From NCBI GenBank assembly GCA_034698045.1, contig JAQGAU010000869.1:1-23066 (forward strand): a stretch of 23,066 bases of DNA, written 5' to 3'. Shown here piece after piece: positions 7,800 to 17,985 of this stretch (position 1 is its first letter; every line of letters begins with the position of its first letter). Source of the stretch: Paramacrobiotus richtersi. Taxonomy: Eukaryota; Tardigrada; Eutardigrada; Parachela; Macrobiotidae. Made by a program: the position numbers and the translations under genes. The notes below the pieces were generated by a model. It was given only the letters and a program-made list of their open reading frames with translations. It made no database searches and had not been told where the DNA came from.

Positions 7800-9737
7800 T
7801 CACTGCCCGTGGGAGTTTCGTTGATGTCTCTCTGTATTCCTTCTCTCTTCCTTGCACGTGCATGGTCGGGATTCTTTCCGACTTGAGCCTGATTCCGTGT
7901 CAGTCCCGGACTCCGCCAGTGGTATCTGGTATCTTATGGTCTGACGCTGTCCCTGTGTCGCAGTCGCCGGCCATTCCTGATACATCGGATGTAGCGGCGG
8001 TGACAGATACACCGGCATCGTCCCGTTCTGCTGCTGTATCGGCATCGGGACATAGGACTGTTGGACACCGTTCATCGGTTGTTCATATGCCATGTTGATG
8101 TAGGGCTGCGACGCTATCATTGGGAATTGCGGTGCCAGTTGTTGTTGTTGCGGTTGTTGTGGTTGTTGCTGCCACTGGTTCATCTGGAGACCTTCTTGTG
8201 GTGTTTGGGAAACAGGCCGATATGCCTGCTGGTACCCAGCCCATTGTTGGTTTCCGGTTTGTTGCGGGCTTTTACTCTTTGGAAGCTGTGCGTACCAGCA
8301 ATCCTGGCCAGTGTGTCCGGCCTTGCCGCAAAAGCTGCACCATTTGGCTCGGCGCGCTTTGCGACGTTCTCCCGTTTCTCCTTCCTGACTCAGGGACTGC
8401 GAGGACCTTGGTTCGGTATCGGAGAATGCTGGTACTCCACAGGGTTCAGTTGACTCAGCCTGGGTTGCGCCACAGGTCTCGGTGCGGATGGTAACTGGGA
8501 ACTCTCTGAAGCTTGCTGGACATACTGTACGGTTCCCTGGCTGGCCACTGCGTACGCGCGGTATTGCGTCGCAATAGTTAGCTCACCAACCACCCGAACG
8601 TACTGTGCCACTGGGCTGGAAGTCACTGATGCTCGACTTCCCGTTGCATTGAGCTCCGGCTTGAAGGATGCCAGCGTATGCAGCTTGGCCAGGAAGTTTT
8701 CCCCTGACACTGATTCCTTGAGCATTATGTACTCGTATAGCTTCTTGTGTGTCTGTAGTCCACGAACCAAGTATCGGGCAAAAATGTCGGCAGAAAGTAT
8801 CGATCCAGATCGGTCATGCAAGGTCTGCATCGCCCAGTAGTACTGGTCGACGGTTTCCGATTCAGTCTGATATACGCGGATGGACAGCTCGAGCGCCGCA
8901 TCGGTTTTGCGTCGCAGGTCTTCGAAACTTAACTTTAACCTGGCCTTCCATTTCTCGTAGGTAGCCGGTTTCTGGGTGGAGTCGAAAACGGAATTGTAGC
9001 ATGCCTCTGCCTCGTCCCCTAATGCAGTAGCAAGCTCGGCGCACTTCCGCTTATCGGTCCAACCATTCGCCTCGGCGGCCATTTCGTACTTCAGCAAAAG
9101 GCTACCGATCCCATCCTTCGAGCCGGAATACCTCGGTGTTTTGATTTTGTCCGCCCGCGGTCGTGATGTCAGGATAGCCTGCGCAAGGGGTTGAAAGTTA
9201 ATGGGTTCTGCCATCGGATATGCCTGTGGTACAGGATAGTATATGGGTGCTTGAGGTATCATCGGTGGCACCTGCTGTTGCGGAGCCCCGTGAACCATCA
9301 TTGGCCATCCATGATTCTGGTTCGATTTTCCCATATGTGCGGCATGTTGACGTGTGTCAGGAGGATGTTCCCGATTCGGCACATTGGAATCAGCAGCGTG
9401 GTTTTGCATGGAGTTTCGATCCACTACACGCAGTGTTTCTCCCAGGACTTCCCGCATCTCTTCCTCACGAGCCCGGCGTCCATCCCCGAAGGCGCGCTCA
9501 ATGTCAGCAAAACTGTACACCCGAGTGGTAAATGCCGCTGTCGGTTCCACATAGCTCCCAGTCGCACAGGGAACACCAGTCTCATCGGGGTGTTGACGAG
9601 GTGATGCTGCCGTCGGCTCTGGTGCTGCAGCACTGTGGTGAGCTGCGATGTTTTGTGACGTGGGATGGCTACCGGTGGTCGTGGTGTTGTTCTGGACTGG
9701 ACGAATGCTACACTTCCGGTTAAATGGGTCATAACGT
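7800..9737 (-). pseudogene. Gag polyprotein with CCHC zinc knuckle, one frame change
   Basis: The main frame (9550 to 8390, open back to about 9737 without an ATG) has a Pro/Gln/Met-rich N-terminal part, then a capsid-like segment (KIKTPRYSGSKDG, ALGDEAEACYNSVF, YEKWKARLKLSF, VDQYYWAMQTL, ARYLVRGLQ). That segment resembles Ty3/Gypsy retrotransposon Gag. It stops at 8390. A frame offset by -1 resumes at once with basic residues and CSFCGKAGHTGQDC at about 8299-8340, a canonical CX2CX4HX4C knuckle, followed by a Gln/Pro-rich tail ending at TGA 7800-7802. The break at 8390 has no obvious slippery heptamer and is best read as an indel. Confidence 0.85.
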
Positions 9738-9800
9738 CATTCGACCCCAACACCATGAAGGCGCACACGTCCGGTTGTGGAATCGTGACAGGCTTACGCT

Positions 9801-11219
9801 TCAGGTCCCAAAGTTCTCCTGACGACCACACAACACCTCCACTGGCTTCCCGATGGAACCCGTGGTGAAGTGTTTTTGGTCTACCCCGAAGGAAGAGCTC
9901 TTCGGCTTCTTTCGTTTCGAAACAAGATTTTCCGAATCCGATTCACCGTCCGTTGTGCTCCCGTAATCCACTGGCAGAGTTGTCTGTACTGTCCGGCGAG
10001 TGAAAAGTCCCTCGATGTGGCCAAAACTGTAGCTAGGACCTGCTCCACCACTTCCGGTTCCTTCCTTATACACCAGAGGGTTGCTGCAGGAGACTGGAGG
10101 TAGTACACTTCCGGTTAGAGTGTCGAACGGAGTGGGGAGTGTTGCACTGACTACTTCCGACCTCTGCGCCTCCACTAGAGCAACTTCCAGGTCCTGAGGG
10201 CTGATGTTGTGGACCTCCCGTGTCTGAGAGTCCATTTCCGGTGATGTGTTGAAAGGTGTGCGGGGTGTTGCGCAGGCCACTCCCGACCCCTCAATGTACT
10301 TCCCGGTGACTTCCAGGATCCCTGGGCCTATGCTGGGGACATCCCGAGATTGGGTGGTCACTTCCCGGTCGGGCAGTTCCACTAGAATCTCGCCGCACGT
10401 TGGGTCCTTTAAGGTTTCCCGCGAAGCGGGTGTGGCCATTTAAAATGCCACAGGTGGATGACTTCCACCTCACACGGCTACTAGCTCTGGGATTTCCGGT
10501 TCCTCCGGTAACGCCGACACCTGTATAGGCTCCCGTTGGTGCGGTACTTCTGCACTTTCTGGATGGTTGGTCCTGGTCCTTGCCTTTGATGACTCGCCGA
10601 AACATGCCTGAGCCTCTGCAATGGGCGAGAATCCTATCCGTCCCGGACGTATTGTTGGTGAAGACCACTTCACTCTCGAGCCGCTGGAGATATGCAGCGC
10701 ACACGAGGGGTGGTTCGCTTCGGTGCGTATGTCCGCGAACTTCCCGTAATGGTGACTTCCAATTCCTTGGCACTTTCCAACGTCACATCGGACTTTTCCG
10801 GAGTGTTGGGTAGTCTACGAGATGACGTGGGTTGCACCTTGGAGATCTCCACCTGATACACAGCATAATGCAGGGATGCTGCGTATTCAACTGCGCCCTG
10901 CGTCGACCAAACACAGTCCCAGGTCTGGTGCCGTGCGGTCCAAGAAGGCGTGTCGGTTCCGCTTTGGGATCCCCGAAGGGTTTCTAGGTTCTGTATCATC
11001 TGGTTTCTCCATCCCGTCCCGCCGCAGTGTTTACGAGGTCGGGTCAATTTGCGTTAAATATCGCTCCACCGCATCGAAGTTAATCGGGAGAATCGCGGAC
11101 AATTTATAGAAGAATCCTTTACAGGATTCCATCTCTGCGTTTTCTTGGTCACTGGTCTCTACCGGAACCACAGGAACGCTGTCAGCAAGAACAACTTCTT
11201 CCAGCGGTGGCTTTAGGTT
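9801..11219 (-). pseudogene. Coding-like region upstream of Gag with internal peptide repeats
   Basis: Overlapping minus-strand frames suggest a broken coding region: about 11219-11038 (FFYKLSAILPINFDAVERYL), 11047-10670 (EYAASLHYAVYQVEISKV), 10673-10470 (EPIQVSALPEEPEIPELVAV) and 10439-9801. The last, 212 residues, holds two diverged repeats of about 42 residues, each ending in a similar motif (ACATPRTPFNTSPEM and SATLPTPFDTLTGSV), followed by an acidic/basic tail. No known domain is recognised. It could be an N-terminal extension of Gag or a separate upstream ORF of the element. It is too damaged to choose a start. Confidence 0.45.
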
Positions 11220-11589
11220 TCACCAACCGGCTAGAAGTAGGTACTGCTAACGGTTTTGAAAACGGGCTGAATAAGCGCGTAAATTTTTCAAAACGAAAAT
11301 GCCTGCTTTTGCCCGGCAACTTTCGATTACTTGAATCGACTGCGTTTGCAGCGAAAAATTAGCACTTTTCTACTAGGCACGGGTCGCGAGCAGAAATTTA
11401 AAAGTGTCACGTGTCTGCGCGCAGCCCGACCAACTGAAGACGTCAGCTGTTTACCTGTAGGTGGTTGACTTCGCATTAACGTGCAGCCGACCCTGTCACG
11501 CAGTCAGCGCCTGCCAGAATCCGATGAGTCAGCAGTTTGCGGTTTGCACAAGGCACTTTTCTTCAGTATTTCTCTAACTGCTCGTGACG
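11220..11589. promoter_or_regulatory. Gene-free stretch with CRE- and AP-1-like sites (possible leader/LTR)
   Basis: No gene is visible. It holds a palindromic TGACGTCA at 11585-11592, a TGAGTCA near 11525 and a GACGTCAG near 11439. These match cAMP-response and AP-1 consensus sites and are common in LTR promoters, but are short enough to arise by chance. The stretch lies just 5' of the upstream coding region on the minus strand, where a leader or LTR would be expected. No matching partner was found at the left end. Confidence 0.25.
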
Positions 11590-12310
11590 TCACGGATGCG
11601 GAATAAACGGCGAGAGATTTGCCCTGTTTTTCTGACAAAAATTCCTGTTTCCCACTTCGAAATTACAAAATCGGGCAGAGGTCCGCTCTTTCGGGACGCA
11701 GATCTGCTCGATCCGCTCCGAATCACCATTAAAACTTAGAAAAACGGGCAGCGGTTTGCCCGTTTCTGACAGTAACCCGCTGTGTGGCCGCGTTCTTTGC
11801 CTCGTCCGTCCTCCCGGTCCTCTGAACTCTCCGCGTGGAATCGAGCTGGGTGTTACTCCAAAGTTCACGGGGAAGCTGTTGGTGCTATCGGCTTTCGTGT
11901 CCGATGCTTACTCGCTTGGGGCCAGGGGAATAAACCGCCAGGGGTCTCTTCTGTTTGGACACAAAAACGCCCGTCGTTCTCCACGTTCAGGCTCCTGTTT
12001 CCGTCATCCCGTTAACTTTCTCACGGGAAATGGAGCGGGGTGGTACTCTACAAATCACTGGAATGCTACTGGTTCTGTCGGTTTTGTCGTCCGACCATGA
12101 GCGCTTGAGCACAGGACGAAATTTGGGCAGAGGTTTGCCCTCTTGGTACAGTGTAACACACTGGCGCCCGTCGAATCTGGTAGGCGTCCGACTAGTATCC
12201 CAGCCCGCGTCTCTGCTAAGGCACCTAGAAAACACAATACTGCGTCCACTGGAGTTGGAGGAATTCAAATCCGGTTGGGAGCAGGTGTGCTAGGGCGCCC
12301 TGGCCACGGG
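11590..12310 (-). repeat. Three diverged 190-base tandem repeats, possibly coding on minus strand
   Basis: Copies begin near 11742, 11932 and 12122. Copies 1 and 2 align well over 11829-11920 and 12021-12115 (about 65% by eye); the third is weaker. Each starts with a small palindrome of the type GGGCA-gcggtt-TGCCC. On the minus strand this start encodes a recurring peptide: ETGKPLPVF, KQKRPLAVY and QEGKPLPKF in the three copies, and the weaker KERTSARF and KNRANLSPF further down. Conservation at the peptide level across diverged DNA hints at a former protein with repeats, perhaps an extension of the retrotransposon's upstream ORF. No full frame survives. Confidence 0.5.
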
Positions 12311-13480
12311 CGTATGCTGGGCGGCGTGGGTGTTGGTACGGGCGCCTCTTTCCTTGTTGGTCTCCCTGTCAAACTGGACGGGTAACTGCCCAGTCTGCCG
12401 ACTTCTCCAGGTGTTCTCCCTGCTTTTCCGCTCATCTGGGTGATGAGCAGATAATGCTGCAGGTCCCCGGGTGATGAAAAACTGCTGAGGAACTTTCGCT
12501 GTGAGCGCGATGCGGTATGGGTTCCCGACTGTTTTCGGTGCTAAGCTGATACAGCCGCGAATCTAGACAGTCCCGAATCTCTCTCCGGTCCGTCTGGAAA
12601 TGCTGGGGATGGTCCTTATGGCCGAATGATCCAGCTGAAATGGATAGCTCGACCTGGAAAGAGGATACACGCTCTGGGTGGTGAGCGGATCCGTCTCTTC
12701 TAGGTTTTGCTACCTGCTGACTTTATCCGGCCTTCCTCGTTCGGTGGCTGATGTTGTCGGTGAATGTGGATGGCTGGGAACGCCGAATGGAGCAACCATG
12801 TGACGAACCCGGATGGGTCCGTCGAGGGAAAACCAAAGGGGAATGTGGACGACAGATGCCCTGTGTACGTGGGCTATGTCGTATGACGGAAACAACAGCA
12901 CGCGATGCAAAAATCTTTATTGCTGAGCTAACACAACACTCTCGAGGGGAAAACCCTCGAGGAAAACAGAGAGTGCCACAAAATATCTAGTACACCGTGA
13001 CAGGGTAGAACATCAATGAGCCGTGGACCGGCCAAAATGGCTGCGCTGAGTGCTGTTGCACTGCAGAACGAAATGCCCCGGCACCGTGCATCCGTGCACG
13101 GGCAACGCGCACACGAGCGTCCTCTGCACCGGAAGACGTCCTCGTCATAAAGCCTAGAGATTATGCGTGGTAATCCTCAGTTGAGAACGAGCAGCACCCT
13201 GTCGTGCTGATTGGAATGAAGTTTTTTATCTGAATGGATTGTTTATGTGGATATTACTACGACATTTTGGGTGAACCAATAAAGCGCTATAACGATCTAA
13301 GTCTCACTGACGACATTTGTTGTTAAGCTATGATTTTTGCTGCGTAAGTCTGCTGTAATTCTATGAAATTCACGTCTCTACGTCTTTTTTAACCTTCGAC
13401 CACTGACAGCAGAATTCAAAAGCTCTCCAGCTTTAAGGCTAGTATCCTCCCATTTCGGACCTTTCGCGCCGGAACGTTTT
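12311..13480. other. Gene-free region with short hairpins
   Basis: No convincing gene. Short open frames here lack family features. Seen are a hairpin at 12941-12961 (CTCGAGGG, loop of 5, CCCTCGAG), another around 13084-13101 (CCGTGCA, loop of 4, TGCACGG), and an AATAAA at about 13279-13284 without an attributable transcript. Confidence 0.4.
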
Positions 13481-13498
13481 CTGTTGTTGACGTACAGG

Positions 13499-13506
13499 GT
13501 ATAAAA
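13499..13506 (+). promoter_or_regulatory. Isolated TATA-box-like site
   Basis: GTATAAAA follows GACGTACAGG and would place a start near 13530. No gene follows closely, so this may be a repeat-derived or chance match. Confidence 0.15.
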
Positions 13507-13628
13507 TACTCTTGTGTTTACTCTTATAAAGAAACGATTGCTCTAAAACTGCGAAAAAACGGTTTGTGCGGGCAGCTACGGGTTGACTCGCTATCTCGGC
13601 AAAAAGTATAAACACAAATGTGGGTATG

Positions 13629-13880
13629 AAAAAGCCAGTTTTGGTCCAATTTGCAAGGCAATTGGATCATTAGATGCGTATTTGGATAACAAACATTCTG
13701 ACGTCAAAAAAAACTAACAAGTCATTTTTTTAAAATCTGTACGAATTTTTCAAAATATTCAAATCGTTATAACTTCGTAACCGGCTGACATATACGGGCC
13801 ATTTTGGTTCTGAACGACCGCGATTGCTTGGTGTAATAATTCAAACGTCTAAAAATCAAATTGGACCAATCTGCGCTTTT
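13629..13880. mobile_element. Small inverted-repeat element, MITE candidate
   Basis: TTGGTCCAATTTG at 13641-13653 is perfectly inverted at 13856-13868. Pairing extends outward through an AAAAAGC block to give terminal repeats of about 24 bases. The interior is AT-rich and non-coding. A TA target duplication cannot be proven from the edges. Confidence 0.5.
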
Positions 13881-14056
13881 TAAAGCCGCAAATTGTCCTT
13901 TTACGCTTTCCGGAGAAAACACATTTCTTGCGCTCTGTACTGTTCAGGCAGGCACACAAGAAACAATACAGTGCAGACGCAAGAGATCCTGTTCCAGATC
14001 AGCTGTGCGATCGGGTCACTTGTTTGGACAGAACGTCCGTCGTCCAGTAACTAGGT

Positions 14057-14630
14057 AAGTGCACTCGCTGTTTGCGGGCACTGGTGGACCGAAGCGAGCT
14101 GTAAATGTGCACATAGTTCATAGAAATAAACTATGGATTTGTGGACCGTGGTCAAGACTGTTTGTGCAACCTGGCAATGGCAGATACCATACATTATTTT
14201 ATATCATCCCAAGAACCAAAGCATTGCTGACCTTTATCACACGAAGAACAGACAAGGCTCAGAACAAATAAATCCAAACGCTCATTCTAGCAAGCTCTGT
14301 CCTTCTCTGTACGATCGCTTTTTTGGTTTTGATCGCTTGGAGGACCGCGAAAGAGAAAGCTATGTCTTCAATTTTATTATTATTTATTCATTCTATTATT
14401 TATTACGCAGTACTTCCGTGCCGTGACCGACGGGACAGACATAATATCCAGTAAACTGGAATATAGAGGACGCGCCATCTAGTTGCGTGTTTATATTATT
14501 TGTTTACTTATTTATTTATTCTTATTCATTTATTGTGTTATTTATTACGCAATATTTCCGGTACCGTGGCCGACGGGACAGACAAAATCTCGACTTTGAT
14601 TGAATATAAAGGACCTACGCTTCGCTTCGC
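14057..14630. repeat. Dispersed repeat copy with internal 142-base direct duplication
   Basis: The edges match those of 1691-2059. Inside, 14396-14470 and 14538-14612 are direct repeats with a period of 142, sharing TTATTTATTACGCA, CGACGGGACAGACA and an AATATA(G/A)AGGA end, each preceded by a TTATT-rich run. Open frames crossing it translate the AT-rich DNA and are not taken as genes. Confidence 0.6.
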
Positions 14631-14759
14631 ACAGCATTACGGCTGCAAAGCCATAAAAGTCGGCTGCCAAGTGTACTTTGGAACCATCCATAATCGAACC
14701 AACAGGCTGCCCAGTGGACATCATAGATTTTACAATTTTCTTGAACTTACACTGCACCG

Positions 14760-16611
14760 GATCTAATGTAATGCCTACAACTATCGATCTTTTTAGAAGT
14801 TACGCGTGAGTAGATTGTAATAACCGCAACTTAGTGTGAATTTAAATTTATGCAATAAGGTTTTGTTCTTCGGTCTGGCTGTTCCAAAATGGCGTTGATC
14901 TTAACTTATAAACTTTTGGAAAGCCGAAGATGTAAGTAAATTGATCGTAAAAATTTGGATGTATATTGATTCTTATGTAAGCATATGTATGTATATGGAT
15001 CACGGCCAATACCTAACTCACGGTATGAATAACAAATAGTGAATAACTGAAAGTGAAAACTGTCGGATGTTTATACCGATTATAAATTCATACCATGCAG
15101 CAAAACTACGCGGCGTAGCATACAGCGCATTACGGGCAGCGTGCCTTGTACGCAAAGTTGCGCGCCAGACTGGTTGACTACACTGGCACTGACAAGTCAG
15201 TGGAGGCCACAGTGAGTAGAGCTGTAGTTTGCCGACGTGGCCGTTATACGTACGCCAGAGCGGCTAGTCGTACCAAGAGTAGTCAGTGCTTCGAATGCGA
15301 ATGTGAAATACACGTTCAATAAATGCACCGTTGTTGTTTCTTTTTCTTTTCCAAATAGGAGCACCAACAGTTACGCAGGCGGGCATTACGAGTGTAGTTT
15401 GAAGTCTTGAAATTGAAATTTCGATAATGTCGCAGTGTATGGCATACACTGTATGCTGTTGTCTTAAGTTTCACCAGGAAACTACATCAGGCAAGGGAAA
15501 TAAAGCGGAAATCAAAGCAGAAATAAACTCTCTTACACCACTTGACTGTTACTACAAGTTACACTGCTACAGCATCTCCGCTTTCCTTTCTTAGTATCGT
15601 TCTATTGTAGCATGATGCTAACATGCCCTGTTATCATATCGTTCTCCTTATTGAAGTAACAGAAAGGCCAGTGCAGTTCAATCAGAGATTCAAAGGCACT
15701 AGCTGAGCAAACAAGTGCACCTCCTCACATGAAGCCGCCACGCATTCTCTAACCAGGTGTACAGTGATTCTCAGCCGTATCAGCCACATATAAGATTGGC
15801 GAATAGTTTTTGGACGGTTACACTTCGCAATTTTTCTGAATTTCTGTTTACATCGGTTGTTCTGAACAAAAATATACTCAGATAGAAGGTAGAACGCTCT
15901 ATCAGCTGGAGAAACTCAAATGTTTTGCATTAACAGCAGGATTCTCCCCTTAAGCATCTTCTTCCCCACAATCCACATTAAATGATCTGCATTTTAAAAT
16001 TTGTGTCGTACCCATCCGTCCTTAAGAAAAAGCTGTGTGTGGCATTAATTAGTCAGTTTGCAAGACTGCCTCTTCGACCGAAAAACAAAACTGTTGTCTG
16101 CCACCACCGGAAAAGTTTTGTCATTAATTAGAGCAACAATATGTAAGACACATATCCTCGCAGAATTTTCGCAGAATCGTTTTCAAACGATACCACTTTC
16201 GCCTGCTCTGTCGGCAGATAAGTAAGTAGATGTCCAGTGAGCTCGGTCGATTAGGCGTCAGGATGGAAAACTTATTTCCTGTGTACAGTACATTGTGTCG
16301 TGTGATGATTGTACGGAGGTAATGTCCATTTCGAAAGTAGGTTGTTCTGGTGGTTAACTGGTTTTGGTGGATGGCAATAAACAACTATTACTGCCCACGG
16401 CAACAGTTAGCTGCTCATAACGAACGTGACCTCCAGAAGTTTAAGAACGAACGGCGCTAAAATGCACAATGAATGATCCGCGCTGCGCCGAGATGCCTCA
16501 GTGTAATTCTCATTTCCTAACACCCACAAAGCATTACAATTCGTTTGTGTCAACCAGCCCACTGCCAGTGAATTGAGCTAATATTTACACGGAAAAGACC
16601 CGTATCTCGTA
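14760..16611. other. Gene-free region upstream of the epimerase exons
   Basis: Nothing coding is recognised on either strand. It contains small hairpins at about 15106-15118 (CTACGCGGCGTAG) and about 15432-15450 (CAGTGTAT, GGC, ATACACTG). The final part should hold the promoter and 5' leader of the epimerase gene, but no clear core promoter motif stands out. Confidence 0.4.
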
Positions 16612-16921
16612 ATGACATCAACAAATATGACAATACTGGTCACTGGTGGAGCAGGCTACATAGGCAGCCACTGCATTGTTGAACTGCTGCGGGATGGTTA
16701 TGACGTTGTTGCAATCGATAATTTTGTTAATTCGGCGAGCGGTACGGAATGCCGTAAACGCAAGAGGGCATTCAAGAGTTCCTGTTTCTTTCCTTACAGA
16801 TCCGAAATGTCCTGAGCATCCTAATACTATGGAAGGTGTCAAAGAAATCACTGGCCGCGATTACGTTTTCTACCAGGCAGATATTCGTGATGAGGCTAAG
16901 CTGGTGGACATATTCCGGAAG
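16612..16921 (+). CDS. GALE: UDP-glucose 4-epimerase, first two exons (partial)
   Basis: GALE interconverts UDP-glucose and UDP-galactose in the cytosol (Leloir pathway) using bound NAD. Exon 1 is 16612-16741 and exon 2 is 16800-16921, with a 58-base GT-AG intron (GTACGG ... TTTCCTTACAG). Spliced, they read about 84 residues. The N-terminal [14 protein letters not shown] is the NAD-binding Rossmann GxxGxxG motif of the extended SDR family. [12 protein letters not shown] is the strand-2 acidic Asp region that binds the adenosine ribose. Exon 2 gives [15 protein letters not shown] and [14 protein letters not shown], matching the region before the family's HFAGLKAVGES segment. A donor (AAG/GTAGGG) follows at 16922, but no downstream exon is visible to the window end, 6 kb away. 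The ATG at 16612 is chosen; a second at 16627 is possible. Confidence 0.85.
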
Positions 16922-17389
16922 GTAGGGCCGAGAATCCATAAAGTTTTCGCGGATGGGCAAAAAGCGGGTAAAATAACCCGCTTATGCCATTACAATTAAT
17001 TACACTGGGTTATAAAACATCAGAAAAGTACGTACGCGCCATGCCGCCCATGAGTCATGCAGATACTAAAAGTACAGTACAGTAATTCGGGCTAAGCGAT
17101 TGCTTCACAGATAGCATCTGCCAGGTTAGAGTACAATAGATCAGAAGACCTGAGTTCGGCAGAGTTGGTCAGGAGGTAAGAGCAAAACATCACCTTTCAT
17201 CAAGCTATGCCGCAGGTTGAAAGTATGGAGCTTTGTTCCAGCTACATGTAAGCAAAAACACCCAAAAATGAAAAACTGCACACCTAGGACATAGATGCGG
17301 CAGGCACGTTCTTCTAGAAGGCTGCGAAACTCTTCATATCTGTTACATTAGTTAATAAGACTAATGCGGCAAGGCGCTTTGCACTGTAA

Positions 17390-17600
17390 TCGGACTAATT
17401 GGTGCTAGTTAGCTACAGCAATGAACCACTTCCATCCAGTTCAACTGTGACCTTTATCGCAACTTGCCATGTACACAATGAAAACCCATCACTCACTCAC
17501 GACCACAAACTAACCAAAACTGTAGCTCAACAAGCACTTGTTCAGAATGTAAATAATCCGTCTGCTGTTGTTCTTTTCCGCACGTCCTTCTGCTTATAAA
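17390..17600 (+). pseudogene. Decayed inverted copy of the 19269-19529 exon
   Basis: Aligned in reverse to the right-arm exon, it shares blocks in order (GTGCTAGT, AGCTACAGC, TGACCTTTAT, TTCAGAATGTA). It carries a deletion of about 20 bases, and the equivalent frame meets a TGA shortly after the Asp-Leu-Tyr codons. About 140 bases upstream, a TTGAAAGT..ATGGAG block ends in ATGTAAGCA, at the place where the other arm has TTGAAA..ATGGAG and CTGGTGAGCA. Both look like splice donors, so the duplication may have included more than one exon. The open frame through here (17399-17599) is not the homologous frame. Confidence 0.35.
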
Positions 17601-17985
17601 GATTTCTCAACAGTAGAAACATTTGTCACTTTGCACAGACAGGCACAACACTGTAGCATAAGATTATATGAATCAGACAAAGTCCAGTCCGTTATCTCCT
17701 TTCCCTGCCTCAGTCCTCCAGTCCCGACCGAGCCATTTACTCTCAGCTCAGTCGGTCCAACGTTGCTGGAATCATACCGGTGACTCAACATCCGGTACAG
17801 CGATGCCGAGCGACATGCTAATACGGCCATATTTACTGTTCAGTCAATAAACCAATCAGCCGCTAATTAGCCTCGCGACACGCACCTCCTTAGGGAAACG
17901 ACGTCCTCGTCGATGAATATGCATAACCCGGATACATAGTGGTTAGGATAGATGTGTAGCTATGAACGCCCAGACGCAATCTATT

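Larger units (their letters stand above)
2757..11219 (-). mobile_element. Decayed Ty3/Gypsy-type LTR retrotransposon
   Basis: The minus strand carries, 5' to 3', an open region upstream of Gag, Gag with a zinc knuckle, retropepsin, linker, reverse transcriptase, RNase H and integrase. RT-RNaseH before integrase is the Ty3/Gypsy order, as opposed to the Copia order. Every module is broken by stops or frame changes of mixed type (TAA, TAG and TGA), so it cannot be expressed as one polyprotein. The 3' end is cut at 2757 inside the integrase tail. I compared 1-2757 with 11.2-13 kb by eye and found no direct LTR pair, so both LTRs are either missing or outside recognition. The right edge is a lower bound; a coding-like repeat continues to about 12.3 kb. 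Confidence 0.85.

Noticed and set aside
8380..8400. Programmed -1 frameshift in Gag
   Set aside because: The zinc knuckle lies in the -1 frame right after the stop, but there is no slippery heptamer. The element carries many other indels, so a mutation is simpler.
8061..8494. Leu/Val-rich plus-strand ORFs resembling membrane segments
   Set aside because: They are antisense to the Gln/Pro-rich Gag tail; CAG/CAA codons read backwards give Leu and Val runs.
11220..11240. Primer binding site beginning TGGTGAAACC on the minus strand
   Set aside because: It starts with TGG as a PBS should, but I cannot match it to a tRNA 3' end and no LTR edge is seen next to it.
12250..12275. tRNA T-arm-like GAATTCAAATCC
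   Set aside because: No acceptor, D-arm or anticodon arm can be placed around it.
12143..12385. Gly-rich plus-strand ORF (GVGGIQIRLGAGVLG)
   Set aside because: It overlaps the tandem repeats, where the conserved peptide is on the minus strand; low-complexity reading with no splice or start support.
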